Positions 19,451-28,359 are shown, numbered from the stretch's first letter. The stretch is DNA of 64,000 nucleotides from DASQUK01 sp963717085 (GCA_963717085.1 CAVQVM010000024.1:62001-126000), one strand, 5' to 3'. Translations and numbers: made by a program. The notes: a model not told the origin generated them from the sequence alone.

Positions 19451-19504
19451 GAGCGAACGATCGTCGGCGTCGGAAGGGTCTCGCGCGATGCCCGGAACAG
19501 TAGA

Positions 19505-21133
19505 TCAGCGCTCCAGGCGCACCTCGGTGACTGTGACCTGCCCATCGTCGCCGGCACGGGTGAACCACAGCAGCACGGCGCCGCCGGTCTCGTCGAACGT
19601 CACCGTGTTGGTACCGCTGTCGCTCTCCTCGAATGTGGCCACGGGATCGCCCCAGCCCTCGAGGCTGTCCGGGTCGCTCTCGGCCACGTACACCTCGGCC
19701 TGCCATCCGACGGACGGCGTTTCGAACTGGAGCCCGTGGACCTCGGTCGACTCTTGCAGCTCGAGGATCAGGCCGACGCCGGGCTTTCCCAGGCGTCCCC
19801 AGTCCGGGGACGTGTAGTCCTCGGTGCTCCACGACGTGTTCTGGTCGCCGTCGATCGCGTCGCCCCGCTCCGCCTCCTGCGAATGCTCGCCGTCGCCACC
19901 CGCCGGGTCGAAGTCGATCGTCCGGGCGATGGGGACGAACTCGTCGGCCGGCGCGGGTGGCTCGGAGGTGTCGGACTCGCTGTCGGGGTTGCCGAAGAGG
20001 TTGGTACCCGATCCCTGGATGAGCAGGCCGGCGACGCCCAACGCCACCGCCACCAGCACGACCAGCAGCGTGGGGACCAGCCAGCGACGCTCGGTCTCCG
20101 CGAACCGGACAGGCGCGCCCGGGCCCTCGACCGCCGGAGTTCCCAGCGGCGTGGGTGGGGTGGTGGGCGGCGGCGGCAGGTAGCCGGTTGCGCCCGCGGT
20201 CGCGACCGATCGCGCGCCGGCCCGGGTCGGGCCCGCCTCGACGACCGTCGCGTCGCCGGACGTCGGACCGTCGTTGGCGCCCGCGCCCAGGAGCGCAGCC
20301 CGCGCCTCGGTGGCGGTCGGGTAGCGGTCGTCGGGCGAGCGCGCCAATAGCCGCATGGTGATGGCCTCGAGCTCGCGGGGAATGCCGGGCCTCACGAGGC
20401 GGGGCCGCTGGGGGTCACTGTGGAGCCGGGCGAGCGCGGTGGACGACGAGGAATCGCCCTCGAACGGGACCCGTCCGCACAGCATCTCGTAGAGCACCAC
20501 GCCGACGCCGTAGAGGTCGGTGCGGCCATCGACCGGGCCGGCCTCGACCTGTTCGGGCGCGAGGTACTTGGCCGTCCCCAGGAACGACCCCTCCTGGGTC
20601 AGGTCGGCGGATTCCGCCGCCTTGGCGATGCCGAAGTCGCCGACCTTCACGCGGCCGTCCTCGGACAGCAGGATGTTGGCGGGCTTGATGTCGCGGTGCA
20701 CGAGCCCGGCGGCGTGGGCAACCGCCAGCGCGCCGCACACCTGGGCCGCGATGTTGGCGGCCAGCCAGGGGTCGACAGGTCCCTCGTCGAGCCGTTGGCG
20801 CAGCGTGCGACCCCGCACGAGCTCCATGACGATGGCCTCGACGCCATCGTCGCTGCACGTGTCGTAGACGCTGACGATCGCCGGATGCGAAAGGCGAGCG
20901 ACGGCGATCGCCTCGTGGCGGAACCGGGCCACGAACGTCTCGTCGTCGGCCAGGTGCTGGTGGAGGATCTTCACGGCGATGGCGCGCCGCAACACCTCGT
21001 CGGTGCCCAGCCACACCTGTGCCATCCCACCTGACGCGAGCTGCTCGTCCAGCCGGTACCGACCGCCCAGGAGCGCGCCGGCTACCAGGCCGGCGGCGGG
21101 CGACGGGCCGGTTGGCGGAGGGGTCAGTGCCAC
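19505..21133 (-). CDS. Membrane Ser/Thr protein kinase with extracellular discoidin-like domain
   Basis: A 542-aa PknB-type kinase with a full catalytic set: glycine loop LASGGMAQVW, Lys55 in IAVKIL, HRDIKPAN (Asp148), DFG at 166-168 and LAPEQ. A proline/threonine-rich juxtamembrane linker leads to one membrane segment at about 355-378. The outside region (about 400-542) resembles a galactose-binding/F5-8C fold (AIDGDQNTSWST, GLQFETPSVGW). In mycobacterial MviN (Rv3910) a pseudokinase, one membrane segment and a similar outside domain are fused to MurJ at this locus; here the kinase stands alone and looks active. GTG start, with TACGGT 9 nt upstream. Confidence 0.88.
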   Translation of the reverse strand: MALTPPPTGPSPAAGLVAGALLGGRYRLDEQLASGGMAQVWLGTDEVLRRAIAVKILHQHLADDETFVARFRHEAIAVARLSHPAIVSVYDTCSDDGVEAIVMELVRGRTLRQRLDEGPVDPWLAANIAAQVCGALAVAHAAGLVHRDIKPANILLSEDGRVKVGDFGIAKAAESADLTQEGSFLGTAKYLAPEQVEAGPVDGRTDLYGVGVVLYEMLCGRVPFEGDSSSSTALARLHSDPQRPRLVRPGIPRELEAITMRLLARSPDDRYPTATEARAALLGAGANDGPTSGDATVVEAGPTRAGARSVATAGATGYLPPPPTTPPTPLGTPAVEGPGAPVRFAETERRWLVPTLLVVLVAVALGVAGLLIQGSGTNLFGNPDSESDTSEPPAPADEFVPIARTIDFDPAGGDGEHSQEAERGDAIDGDQNTSWSTEDYTSPDWGRLGKPGVGLILELQESTEVHGLQFETPSVGWQAEVYVAESDPDSLEGWGDPVATFEESDSGTNTVTFDETGGAVLLWFTRAGDDGQVTVTEVRLER

Positions 21134-21142
21134 GGTGCGCCC

Positions 21143-21148
21143 ACCGTA
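21143..21148 (-). promoter_or_regulatory. TANNNT -10-like hexamer before the kinase gene
   Basis: TACGGT ends nine nt before the GTG at 21133; no Shine-Dalgarno sequence lies between, as in leaderless transcripts. Confidence 0.5.
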
Positions 21149-21280
21149 GTCAACGAGTTCCCGTGCTTTCGCGTCGGCGATGGGGCGCCGCCGCCAGCCG
21201 GGCGGATGGGCGACGGGCCGGGTAGGAGCCTCAGCCGGACGCCGTCACGAGGCCCCGTGGCGCACACCCCAGGGCCTCGA

Positions 21281-22120
21281 TCACGCGGGATCCAGCCAGG
21301 TGAGGCCCATGACTCGGGGACCTGCGTGGGTGCCGATGGTGGCACCGATCACGGTCACCCGGATCTGCTCGGCCGGGTAGCGGGGGCCGAGCAGGTCGCG
21401 CATCTCGTCGAGGTCGGGGGCCATGCCGTGGGCGATGGTGAGCTCCTCCACGGTCGGGCGCTCGAAGACCTTGTCGCGCAGCACCTGCAACGCCTTGCGA
21501 CGGGTGCGGGCCCTGCCCGCCTCCGCCACTTCGCCGGTCGAGATGTCCAGCAGCGGCTTGATGGCGAGCAGGGATCCGAGCAGCGCCTGGGCCCCGCCGA
21601 TGCGCCCACCCTTGCGAAGGTTGTCGAGGGTGTCGAGTGCACCGATGACATGCGTGCGGGCCGACAGGTCGTGGACCATCGACTCGACCGCATCGGCGTC
21701 CGCTCCGTCGGCCGCCGCCAGCGCGGCCCGGCGCACCTGGGTGGCGAGGCCCGAGGTGATCGAACGGGAGTCGACGACGCGCACGTCGACGCTGCCCTCC
21801 AGCGCCTTGGCGCCGTTCTGCGCAGCCTGCATGGTTGCCGACAGGCCGGAGGACAGGTTGATGCATACGACGGCGTCGGCGCCCGCCTCCGCCTGGCGGC
21901 GGAACGCGGCCTCGAATGCCCCGGGCGACGGAGCGGCCGTTTCGGGCAGCTCGTCGGACGACTCCAACTTGTCGTAGAACTGCTCGACGGATAGGTCGAC
22001 GCCGTCGGTGTATTCGACCGACCCGAAGCGGATCGACAGCGGCACCACCTCGACCCCGAGGTCCTTCGCCTCGGCGGCGTCGAGATCGGCGGCCGAGTCG
22101 GTGACGATTCGCACAGGCAT
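21281..22120 (-). CDS. DegV family fatty-acid-binding protein
   Basis: With the ATG at 22120 (279 aa, GCGGGAAATA ribosome site) the N-terminus is the standard VRIVTDSAADL. Other family motifs are the FY/DKL segment, a PSPGAF turn, INLSSGLSATMQAA, VVDSRSITSG, LDTLDNLRKGGRIGG and the final GTHAGPRVMGL. DegV proteins bind fatty acids; some act with FakA kinases, but no fakA is adjacent. It starts downstream of two tandem hairpin repeats. A longer frame to 22291 is open but unlike the family. Confidence 0.93.
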   Translation of the reverse strand: MPVRIVTDSAADLDAAEAKDLGVEVVPLSIRFGSVEYTDGVDLSVEQFYDKLESSDELPETAAPSPGAFEAAFRRQAEAGADAVVCINLSSGLSATMQAAQNGAKALEGSVDVRVVDSRSITSGLATQVRRAALAAADGADADAVESMVHDLSARTHVIGALDTLDNLRKGGRIGGAQALLGSLLAIKPLLDISTGEVAEAGRARTRRKALQVLRDKVFERPTVEELTIAHGMAPDLDEMRDLLGPRYPAEQIRVTVIGATIGTHAGPRVMGLTWLDPA

Positions 22121-22126
22121 TATTTC

Positions 22127-22208
22127 CCGCTCTTGCTGCTCCGCAGCGGGCCGCTCAGGCTCCGGCGTGTTGATATCCGCTCTTGTCGCCTGCGGCGACG
22201 GGCCGCTC
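22127..22208. repeat. Two tandem repeats with compensating hairpins upstream of degV
   Basis: Units at 22127-22156 and 22177-22208 share CCGCTCTTG at one end and GGGCCGCTC at the other. The middle differs but stays self-complementary: GCTGC-TCC-GCAGC in unit 1, GTCGCC-TGC-GGCGAC in unit 2. On the degV strand the hairpin of unit 1 lies immediately before the ribosome site. Confidence 0.6.
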
Positions 22209-22290
22209 GGGCCCAGGGCTCGCTGCATTGCGGACGCTCGCTCATGGCGGGCGACCCTAATGCGCGGGAGCGACATCTGCCCCGGTGTCA

Positions 22291-22350
22291 CTGCGGCGGG
22301 GTCGACCGCCGGCCCGGTGACGTCAGCTGCGGCGGGGTCGACCGCCGGCC
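22291..22350. repeat. 24-bp direct repeat around the DUF6049 gene stop
   Basis: The 24 bases at 22291-22314 recur exactly at 22327-22350, 36 bp apart. The second copy is the last coding part of the DUF6049-type gene and the first lies just past its stop. Each copy holds a GGCGG/CCGCC mini-hairpin. Confidence 0.7.
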
Positions 22351-24395
22351 AGGTGCGCCGGCCGGTAGCTCCCGGAGCCGACCGGCTGCTCGGACCCGTC
22401 GGTCGTGACGTCTGGCTGCGCCGAGCCTGCGACCGCGGTGGCCGGTGACGCCGGCGCCGCGCCCGACGGCACCAGGTGACGCGATCGCCGGGAGCCCCGC
22501 CAATGGCGGGCCCACCACACCGCCAGGAACAGCCCGGCGCCGATGGACAGCACCAGGCCCACGCCCGTGACCGCGGTGGACCGGATGTCGAACGTCGTCT
22601 GGTCCAACTCGATGGAGCTGTCGGGGCTCCTCACCGTGATGCCCATGGGGAACGCCCCCGACGTCAGGGCACGCACGCGGACGTCCAACCGGGTGACGCC
22701 AGGCGGGAGCTCGCGGTTGACGACGTCACCGTCGAGGAACTCCAGCTGGCCGCTGTCGAACTCGATCCGCACCTTCAGCGGCTGGTTCAGGTTGTTGGTG
22801 ATGTTGACGGGGATCGTGCTGGTCCGGGAAGTGAGGGTGATGCGGAACTGGTCGGGCAGGACCACGGCGCCGCTCAGCGACCCCAGCTCGGCGTTGACGC
22901 GTTCGACGTAGGCGGGGCGCTGGGGCTCGGGCGTGGCGGTCCCGGTGGCGAGGAGCAGGGAGCGGGTCAACGATCCCCCGTCAGCCGAAGCGACCGTCCC
23001 GGCGACGCCGCTCACACCCCGGCGGGCCCGGCGGAGCGGTGCGGCAATGCCGCCGAGCTCGTCGGTGACCTCGTGATCGACGAGCGAGACCGTTGCCGGC
23101 CCGCTGGCGTCGGGCGGCACGTCGAAGAGCTGATCGGTCGTCACGGCCTGCACGGCCTGGCCGTCGGACAGGCCGTTGAGCGCCCGGGCCACTGTGGAAG
23201 CGTCGATGTCGGTGTCACCCGGGACACGGACGGCGACGGCGCGGGGGATGGCGGGACGCTCGAACCACATGATCGTCAGCTCGGCGAGGAAGCGTTGCGC
23301 GTCGACGACGTCGTCGTCGCCCCGCAGGTGGGCGGCCAGCTCGGGGTCGCTGACCATGGCGCGTGGGCCACCGTCGTCCAGCGTCACCGGTGCGTCCGGT
23401 ACTGCGCTCGTCTCGACGGCGCTGGGAGGAACGATCGCCCGGTCGAACCCGAGGTCGACGGCCTCGTTGGCGGCGTCGCTACCGAGGGTGGGTCCCGACA
23501 GCCAGATGCCCGGAGCCGGCTCGCGTCGGAAGAGGCGGCGAACGGCGCCGGCTCCGGCGTCGACCTGCTCGTTGGCCTCGTTCGACAGCCCACTTTCCTG
23601 CAGGGCCTCGAGGTCGACGTCGGTGTACGGGCGGCCGAGCACCGGCCTGTCGCCGGTGGCCTCCACCAGGCTCGCCACCGCCGCCCCACCGGCACCGCGG
23701 GCGTCGACTAGCCCGTCGAGCGTCTCGGGTTGGGGTGCCAGCGTGAACGGGACCTCGGGTGCGGCGGCCACCAGGTCGGCCCGTTCCTGCGCTCGCTGCA
23801 CGGTGGCGTGGGTGGGGCGGATGGATCCATCGGGCTGCAGGATCGGCGCGCCGCCGACATCGACGATCACGGCGACCGCCAAGGGGACGAACGACGGACC
23901 GTCGGGCTCGAACAGGTACATGAGGTACGTGACCACCGGGGTGGCCAGGACGTTGTCCTGGGGGTCGACCAGCTGCACCTCGACCGGATACACGCCGCGA
24001 CCTTCGAGGCCCGGGCCAGCGCCGCCGACGACGAACCCGGTCGAGAAGGTCCCGGGCCCCGCGCCCGACGCCGCCAGCGGTTCCGCCGGCAACGTTTCCT
24101 CAACCCCTCCCAGGTCGCCGTCGAGCGTGTCGCGGAACCCGGACCGTGACTCGAGTCGGTCATGCACCACCAGCCGGAGGGCCGACCCAGCGGGCGCCCC
24201 GGTGACGCGCGCAGTCACCTCGAACCGGTCGCCGCTGTGCACCCAGGTCGTCTGGTCCTCCAGCTCGATCGAGGGTGCCGCCTGGAGGGGAACGGCGCCG
24301 ACCGGCCCGGATCCGACCGAGGAGAGTGCGACGAAGGCTGCCGGGACGACGGCGGCGACGGCGCGGAGGAAGCCGACGCCGGGAAGCCGCTTCAC
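22323..24395 (-). CDS. DUF6049-type secreted/membrane envelope protein
   Basis: A 690-aa protein with an N-terminal signal segment (residues 8-30), a large outside region with Ig-like starts (TTWVHSGDRFEVTARV), a central part rich in Asp and Ala with ADLVAAAPEVPFTLAPQPETL, a late beta domain (ITNNLNQPLKVRIEF), and a C-terminal membrane anchor near 625-645 followed by a basic tail. This layout matches Rv3909/DUF6049, which lies between the cca/mutT region and mviN in mycobacteria. The GTG overlaps the upstream GNAT stop by 4 bp (GTGA). Function unknown; presumably cell envelope. Confidence 0.82.
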   Translation of the reverse strand: MKRLPGVGFLRAVAAVVPAAFVALSSVGSGPVGAVPLQAAPSIELEDQTTWVHSGDRFEVTARVTGAPAGSALRLVVHDRLESRSGFRDTLDGDLGGVEETLPAEPLAASGAGPGTFSTGFVVGGAGPGLEGRGVYPVEVQLVDPQDNVLATPVVTYLMYLFEPDGPSFVPLAVAVIVDVGGAPILQPDGSIRPTHATVQRAQERADLVAAAPEVPFTLAPQPETLDGLVDARGAGGAAVASLVEATGDRPVLGRPYTDVDLEALQESGLSNEANEQVDAGAGAVRRLFRREPAPGIWLSGPTLGSDAANEAVDLGFDRAIVPPSAVETSAVPDAPVTLDDGGPRAMVSDPELAAHLRGDDDVVDAQRFLAELTIMWFERPAIPRAVAVRVPGDTDIDASTVARALNGLSDGQAVQAVTTDQLFDVPPDASGPATVSLVDHEVTDELGGIAAPLRRARRGVSGVAGTVASADGGSLTRSLLLATGTATPEPQRPAYVERVNAELGSLSGAVVLPDQFRITLTSRTSTIPVNITNNLNQPLKVRIEFDSGQLEFLDGDVVNRELPPGVTRLDVRVRALTSGAFPMGITVRSPDSSIELDQTTFDIRSTAVTGVGLVLSIGAGLFLAVWWARHWRGSRRSRHLVPSGAAPASPATAVAGSAQPDVTTDGSEQPVGSGSYRPAHLAGGRPRRS

Positions 24396-25117
24396 GGGAC
24401 GCCACCGAGATCGAGCCGAAGGACGGTGAGCCCGTCGGGCTGGAGCACGAACCCCACGCGCTGGTAGAGCCGGAGGGACCGGTCGTTGCCTTCCTGCGTG
24501 TTGACGAGCGCGTCGCGGGCACCCCAGCGCCGCAGCCAACGCAGGCCGTCGAGGAGCAGAGTGCCACCGACGCCTACGCCCTGGGCGCGGGGATGCACCG
24601 CGAGGCGCTGCACGTAGCCACCGTGCGCGGCGCGCCCACAGATGGCGTACCCGATCGTTCCTCCGGCGTCGCGGGCGACACGCAGGTGGACGGTCGGCGT
24701 CGCGCTCAGGGCCTCGTCGAGCCCGACTCGGTCGAGTCGCCACATCCCGCTGAACGCGGCGTGGTCGACGGCCAACAGGTCGTCCAGCTCACGCCTCCGG
24801 CCCCGGCGTATGTGTGCCGGCGCCGCCAGGACCGGGCTCGGAAGGTCGCCGAGGGAGTGGACGAGCAGGTGCAAGCGCTCGGCCGGCACGAATCCGGCCT
24901 CGAGGAACGGCGGCTGGTCGGCCCGGCTCATGGCGGCGGTGACCGCACCTCGGTACCCCTCGCGCCGGAGCGCCGCGATGCAGCGACGGATCTCCTCCGT
25001 CGTGAGGGGGCCGGACCCGTCGGCCGCGGGCGCGACGTGGGCAACGTGGTGGTCGGCGTGCCAGGTTCGGATCCGGAGCCGCGCCACACCGATCGTTGGC
25101 GCCCGCAAGACACTCAT
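24392..25117 (-). CDS. GNAT family N-acetyltransferase
   Basis: A 241-aa protein with a degenerate N-terminal half and a clear C-terminal GNAT fold: YVQRLAVHPRAQGVGVGGTLL carries the acetyl-CoA-binding motif A, then a long helix and NTQEGNDRSLRLYQRVGF (motif B). Substrate unknown. It is the first gene of a leftward pair with the DUF6049-type gene (4-bp overlap) and diverges from the deacetylase-like gene, only 50 bp away. TACCCT lies 9 nt before the ATG. Confidence 0.88.
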   Translation of the reverse strand: MSVLRAPTIGVARLRIRTWHADHHVAHVAPAADGSGPLTTEEIRRCIAALRREGYRGAVTAAMSRADQPPFLEAGFVPAERLHLLVHSLGDLPSPVLAAPAHIRRGRRRELDDLLAVDHAAFSGMWRLDRVGLDEALSATPTVHLRVARDAGGTIGYAICGRAAHGGYVQRLAVHPRAQGVGVGGTLLLDGLRWLRRWGARDALVNTQEGNDRSLRLYQRVGFVLQPDGLTVLRLDLGGVP

Positions 25118-25126
25118 ACTCCCCAG

Positions 25127-25132
25127 AGGGTA
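25127..25132 (-). promoter_or_regulatory. TANNNT -10-like hexamer before the GNAT gene
   Basis: TACCCT on the minus strand ends nine nt before the ATG at 25117; no ribosome site is visible. Confidence 0.5.
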
Positions 25133-25152
25133 GGCAACCCGGCGATACCCGT

Positions 25153-25158
25153 TACCGT
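25153..25158 (+). promoter_or_regulatory. TANNNT -10-like hexamer before the deacetylase-like gene
   Basis: TACCGT ends nine nt before the ATG at 25168. With the GNAT hexamer at 25127-25132 it forms a compact divergent promoter pair. Confidence 0.5.
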
Positions 25159-25167
25159 CATCCGCGG

Positions 25168-26196
25168 ATGTCGATCGCCTTCGTCACCCATCCGCAGTAC
25201 TTGGCCCACGACGCGGGACTCGGTCACCCCGAGCGCCCGGAGCGCCTGCGGGCCGTGCACGATGGCCTCGACCGCGCCGGGCTCGGCGACGAGCTGGTGG
25301 CCGTCGCGCCCCGGCCGGCCACCAAGGCGGAGGTCGAGCTCGTCCACGACGGCGCCTACGTCGAGGCGCTCGAGCAGTTCTGCCGCAGCGGGGGAGGGCG
25401 GCTCGACCCGGACACCCGAGCCGCGGCCGCCTCCTGGGACGCCGCGCTGCTCGCCGCCGGCGCCGGGCCCAGCGTCATCGCGCGCCTCGATGCCGGCGAG
25501 TTCACTGCGGCGTTCTGCGCCGTGCGCCCCCCGGGTCACCATGCGCTCGCGAGCCGCGCCATGGGCTTCTGCCTGTTCAACAACGTCGCCGTGGCGGCGG
25601 CGGCCCTCGCGGGGCGGGGCGAGCGTGTCCTCGTCGTCGACTACGACGCCCACCACGGCAACGGCACCCAGGCGACCTTCTACGACGATCCCCGGGTCGC
25701 CTACGTATCCATCCACCAGCACCCGCTCTACCCGGGTACCGGGTCGGTGCTCGAGACCGGGGCGGACGAGGGGCAGGGCACCACGGCCAACGTGCCCGTG
25801 CCGCCCGGCGCCACCGGCGACGTCTTCAGGGCCGCCGTGGCCGACGTCGTGGTGCCGCTGGCCGAGGACTTTCGCCCTGCGTGGCTCCTGGTGTCGGCCG
25901 GCTTCGACGCGCACCGGCGCGACCCGCTCACGGATCTCGGCCTGACGTCCGGGGACTACGCCGACGTCACCGCCGACCTGTTGGGGTTGGTGCCTCCGGG
26001 CCGGCGGCTGGTGTTCCTCGAGGGCGGCTACGACCTGGAGGCACTGCGCGACTCGACCGCCGCCGTCCTCGTCGCACTCGCCGGCGATCGGCTGCGCCCC
26101 GAGGCGCCGACCTCGGGCGGGCCGGGTCGCGAGGTGGTGGACGCGGCGGCGGTCGCGCACACGAGGGCGTGGCAACACCAGGCCGACGCCCCCTGA
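25168..26196 (+). CDS. Histone-deacetylase-family zinc amidohydrolase (AcuC/HdaH-like)
   Basis: A 342-aa protein of the arginase/deacetylase fold: GLGHPERPERL near the start, the catalytic His pair in RPPGHHA, the zinc ligands in DYDAHHGNGTQ, and SAGFDAHRRDPL with the second Asp ligand. The catalytic position usually held by Tyr appears within EGGYDLEAL. Bacterial relatives deacetylate acetyl-CoA synthetase, polyamines or small molecules. It diverges from the GNAT gene and is followed by cca after 22 bp. The ATG at 25168 is preferred over an upstream in-frame ATG at 25096, which overlaps the GNAT gene. Confidence 0.92.
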   Translation: MSIAFVTHPQYLAHDAGLGHPERPERLRAVHDGLDRAGLGDELVAVAPRPATKAEVELVHDGAYVEALEQFCRSGGGRLDPDTRAAAASWDAALLAAGAGPSVIARLDAGEFTAAFCAVRPPGHHALASRAMGFCLFNNVAVAAAALAGRGERVLVVDYDAHHGNGTQATFYDDPRVAYVSIHQHPLYPGTGSVLETGADEGQGTTANVPVPPGATGDVFRAAVADVVVPLAEDFRPAWLLVSAGFDAHRRDPLTDLGLTSGDYADVTADLLGLVPPGRRLVFLEGGYDLEALRDSTAAVLVALAGDRLRPEAPTSGGPGREVVDAAAVAHTRAWQHQADAP

Positions 26197-26204
26197 CCAC
26201 CGCC

Positions 26205-26210
26205 TACCCT
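26205..26210 (+). promoter_or_regulatory. TANNNT -10-like hexamer before cca
   Basis: TACCCT ends eight nt before the GTG at 26219, so cca may have its own leaderless transcript in addition to readthrough from the deacetylase-like gene. Confidence 0.45.
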
Positions 26211-26218
26211 CGCGCCAC

Positions 26219-27610
26219 GTGATCCCCGAGCGGCTGCAGCCCATCCTCGACGACGTCCGGCCCCTGGCCGAGTGCTTCGCTGCCGCGGGCCACCAGATCT
26301 ACCTCGTGGGTGGGATCGTGCGCGACGTGGTCCTCGATCGCGTGCACGATGGTGCCGACCTCGACCTCACGACCGACGCCCGGCCGGAGCAAACACTGAC
26401 GCTGCTCGAGGGTTGGGCCGACACGACGTGGACGCAGGGCCGGGCGTTCGGCACCATCGGCGCGCGCAAGGGGGGCGTGACGTTCGAGGTCACCACCCAC
26501 CGCGCCGAGGCGTACCGCGAGGACTCCCGCAAGCCGCACGTCGTCTACGCCGACGACATCGAGCACGACCTGTCTCGCCGCGACTTCACGATCAACGCCA
26601 TGGCGCTGCGCCTGCCCGACGTCGAGCTGATCGATCCGTTCGGCGGCGTGGCCGACCTGGCGGAGGGTGTGCTGCGCACGCCGCTGGCCCCCGAGGTGTC
26701 CTTCTCCGACGATCCGCTTCGGATGCTGCGGGCGGGCCGGTTCATCGCCGGCTACGGGCTGGCGCCCGACCCGGCGCTGGTCACCGCCGTTCGGAAGCTG
26801 CGTAGCCGGCTGGAGATCGTGTCGGCCGAGCGGGTCCGTGACGAGCTGTCGAAGCTGCTGGTGGTGGCCGATCCGAGTGCCGGTCTGTGGTTCCTGGTCG
26901 ACACCGAGTTGGCCGACGAGTTCCTGCCCGAGCTCCGGGCGCTGAGACTGGAGCAGGACCCGATCCACCGCCACAAGGACGTGCTGACGCACACCATCGC
27001 GGTGATGGCCAAGACGTCACCCCGGCTGGTCGTTCGGCTCGCGGCGCTCCTCCACGACATCGGCAAGCCCAAGACCCGGTCGATCGGGCCCCGCGGCGTC
27101 AGCTTCCACCATCACGAGGTCGTGGGCGCCCGGATGGCCCGCGACCGCCTCCGGGCCATGCGGTTCTCCAACGAGATCGTCGAGGACGTGTCGCGGCTCG
27201 TATTTCTGCACCTGCGGTTCCACGGCTACCGCGACGACGTGTGGACCGACGCCGCCGTGCGGCGCTACGCCCGCGACGCGGGGTCGCTCGTCGACGACCT
27301 CAACGAGCTGACCCGTAGCGACTGCACCACACGCAACGAGCAGCGCGCGCGCATGCTGGCCAAGCGGATGGACGACCTCGAGGCCCGGATCGCCGAGCTC
27401 CGCGAGCGCGAGGAGCTCGGCCGCATCCGCCCCGATATCGACGGCAACCGGGTCATGGAGCTACTCGGAATCAAGCCGGGCCCCATCGTGGGCGAGGCGC
27501 TCTCCATGCTGCTCGAGGCCCGCCTCGACGAGGGCCCGCTGGGGCAGGCCGAGGCGGAACGGCGGTTGCTGGCGTGGTGGGACGGCCGGCGGCGCCGGCG
27601 CCGGCCGTAG
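26219..27610 (+). CDS. cca: CCA tRNA nucleotidyltransferase / polyA polymerase family with HD domain
   Basis: Adds or repairs the 3' CCA of tRNAs; the tRNA-Gly at 60245 does not encode CCA. The 463-aa protein has the nucleotidyltransferase signature LVGGIVRDVVL with DLDLTTDA, then RRDFTINAMA, the RNA-binding DDPLRMLRAGRF, and an HD domain with LLHDIGKPKT and FHHHE. This is the actinobacterial PcnA-like class-II arrangement. GTG start. It ends convergently with a methyltransferase; a 10-bp-stem hairpin overlaps its stop. Confidence 0.95.
   Translation: MIPERLQPILDDVRPLAECFAAAGHQIYLVGGIVRDVVLDRVHDGADLDLTTDARPEQTLTLLEGWADTTWTQGRAFGTIGARKGGVTFEVTTHRAEAYREDSRKPHVVYADDIEHDLSRRDFTINAMALRLPDVELIDPFGGVADLAEGVLRTPLAPEVSFSDDPLRMLRAGRFIAGYGLAPDPALVTAVRKLRSRLEIVSAERVRDELSKLLVVADPSAGLWFLVDTELADEFLPELRALRLEQDPIHRHKDVLTHTIAVMAKTSPRLVVRLAALLHDIGKPKTRSIGPRGVSFHHHEVVGARMARDRLRAMRFSNEIVEDVSRLVFLHLRFHGYRDDVWTDAAVRRYARDAGSLVDDLNELTRSDCTTRNEQRARMLAKRMDDLEARIAELREREELGRIRPDIDGNRVMELLGIKPGPIVGEALSMLLEARLDEGPLGQAEAERRLLAWWDGRRRRRRP
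27582..27608. terminator. Hairpin between convergent cca and methyltransferase genes
   Basis: ACGGCCGGCG pairs perfectly with CGCCGGCCGT across a 7-nt loop, overlapping the cca stop codon. No U-tract; probably a bidirectional GC-only terminator. Confidence 0.45.
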
Positions 27611-27645
27611 GCCGCCGGGCATCAGCGGCCGCACGTCGTCGTGGG

Positions 27646-28359
27646 TCAGGCGACCTTGCGGGCCCGGACGATCAGCGTCGGCGGGACCCAACGCATGGCG
27701 TCGGACCAGCCATCGCCGGCGGCGGCCCGGTCGGGCTCCGGCTCCGCCAGCGCGTCCACCCGGAAGTTGGCCCGTCCGAGGCTCGCGAACAGCCCGCTGA
27801 GCGTGCGGGCGCGGTCGGGCTCGTCGCCGCCGGCGGCCACCGACCAGGCCACCGGGCTCGAATCCCACCACGTCCGGCGCAGCACCGGCTCGCCGCCGTC
27901 GGGGTCGAGGAGCGTGAACGCCGGATGGGGCAGCGAGAACACCAACGGCCGCTCGGGCTTGAGCACGCGGTGGACCTGCCGGAAGATCCGGTCGAGATCG
28001 TCGGCGGTCGCGAGGCCGTACACCGACACGGCCGCGTCGATCGTGTCGGCCCGCACGAAGGCCAGCTCGGGCAGCGGGCCGTGGTGGGTCTCGATCTTCA
28101 CGCCCTCGCGCTCGGCGTTCTCCCGGGCCGTGCCCACGTTGGCGAGGTCCTCGTCGACGGCGATCACCCGGGCACCCGCCTTGGCCAGCGCCACGGCGCC
28201 GGCGCCGGCGCCGCACCCGAGGTCGAGGATCCGTCGTCCGTCGACGTGTCCGAGCAACTTGAGCTCGGTTTCAGGCGGCAGACCGGGGCCGTACTGGAGG
28301 ACATCGGACGCGAGCGCCGTGCCGTCCGATCGCCCGGGCGAGAAGCGCGTCGGGGCCAT
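27646..28359 (-). CDS. Class I SAM-dependent methyltransferase
   Basis: A 237-aa protein with the SAM-binding motif ILDLGCGAGAGAVALA, the acidic residue at the end of strand 2 (VIAVDEDL), DAAVSVYGLA and HRVLKPERPLVFSLPHP typical of the UbiE/Methyltransf_11 group. The substrate is not apparent. ATG at 28359 chosen; a GTG at 28377 would add six residues. It converges with cca and diverges from the phosphatase gene across about 105 bp. Confidence 0.88.
   Translation of the reverse strand: MAPTRFSPGRSDGTALASDVLQYGPGLPPETELKLLGHVDGRRILDLGCGAGAGAVALAKAGARVIAVDEDLANVGTARENAEREGVKIETHHGPLPELAFVRADTIDAAVSVYGLATADDLDRIFRQVHRVLKPERPLVFSLPHPAFTLLDPDGGEPVLRRTWWDSSPVAWSVAAGGDEPDRARTLSGLFASLGRANFRVDALAEPEPDRAAAGDGWSDAMRWVPPTLIVRARKVA

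Noticed and set aside
22121..22291. N-terminal extension of the DegV protein
   Set aside because: Would translate the tandem hairpin repeats; the ATG at 22120 gives the family N-terminus and has a ribosome site.
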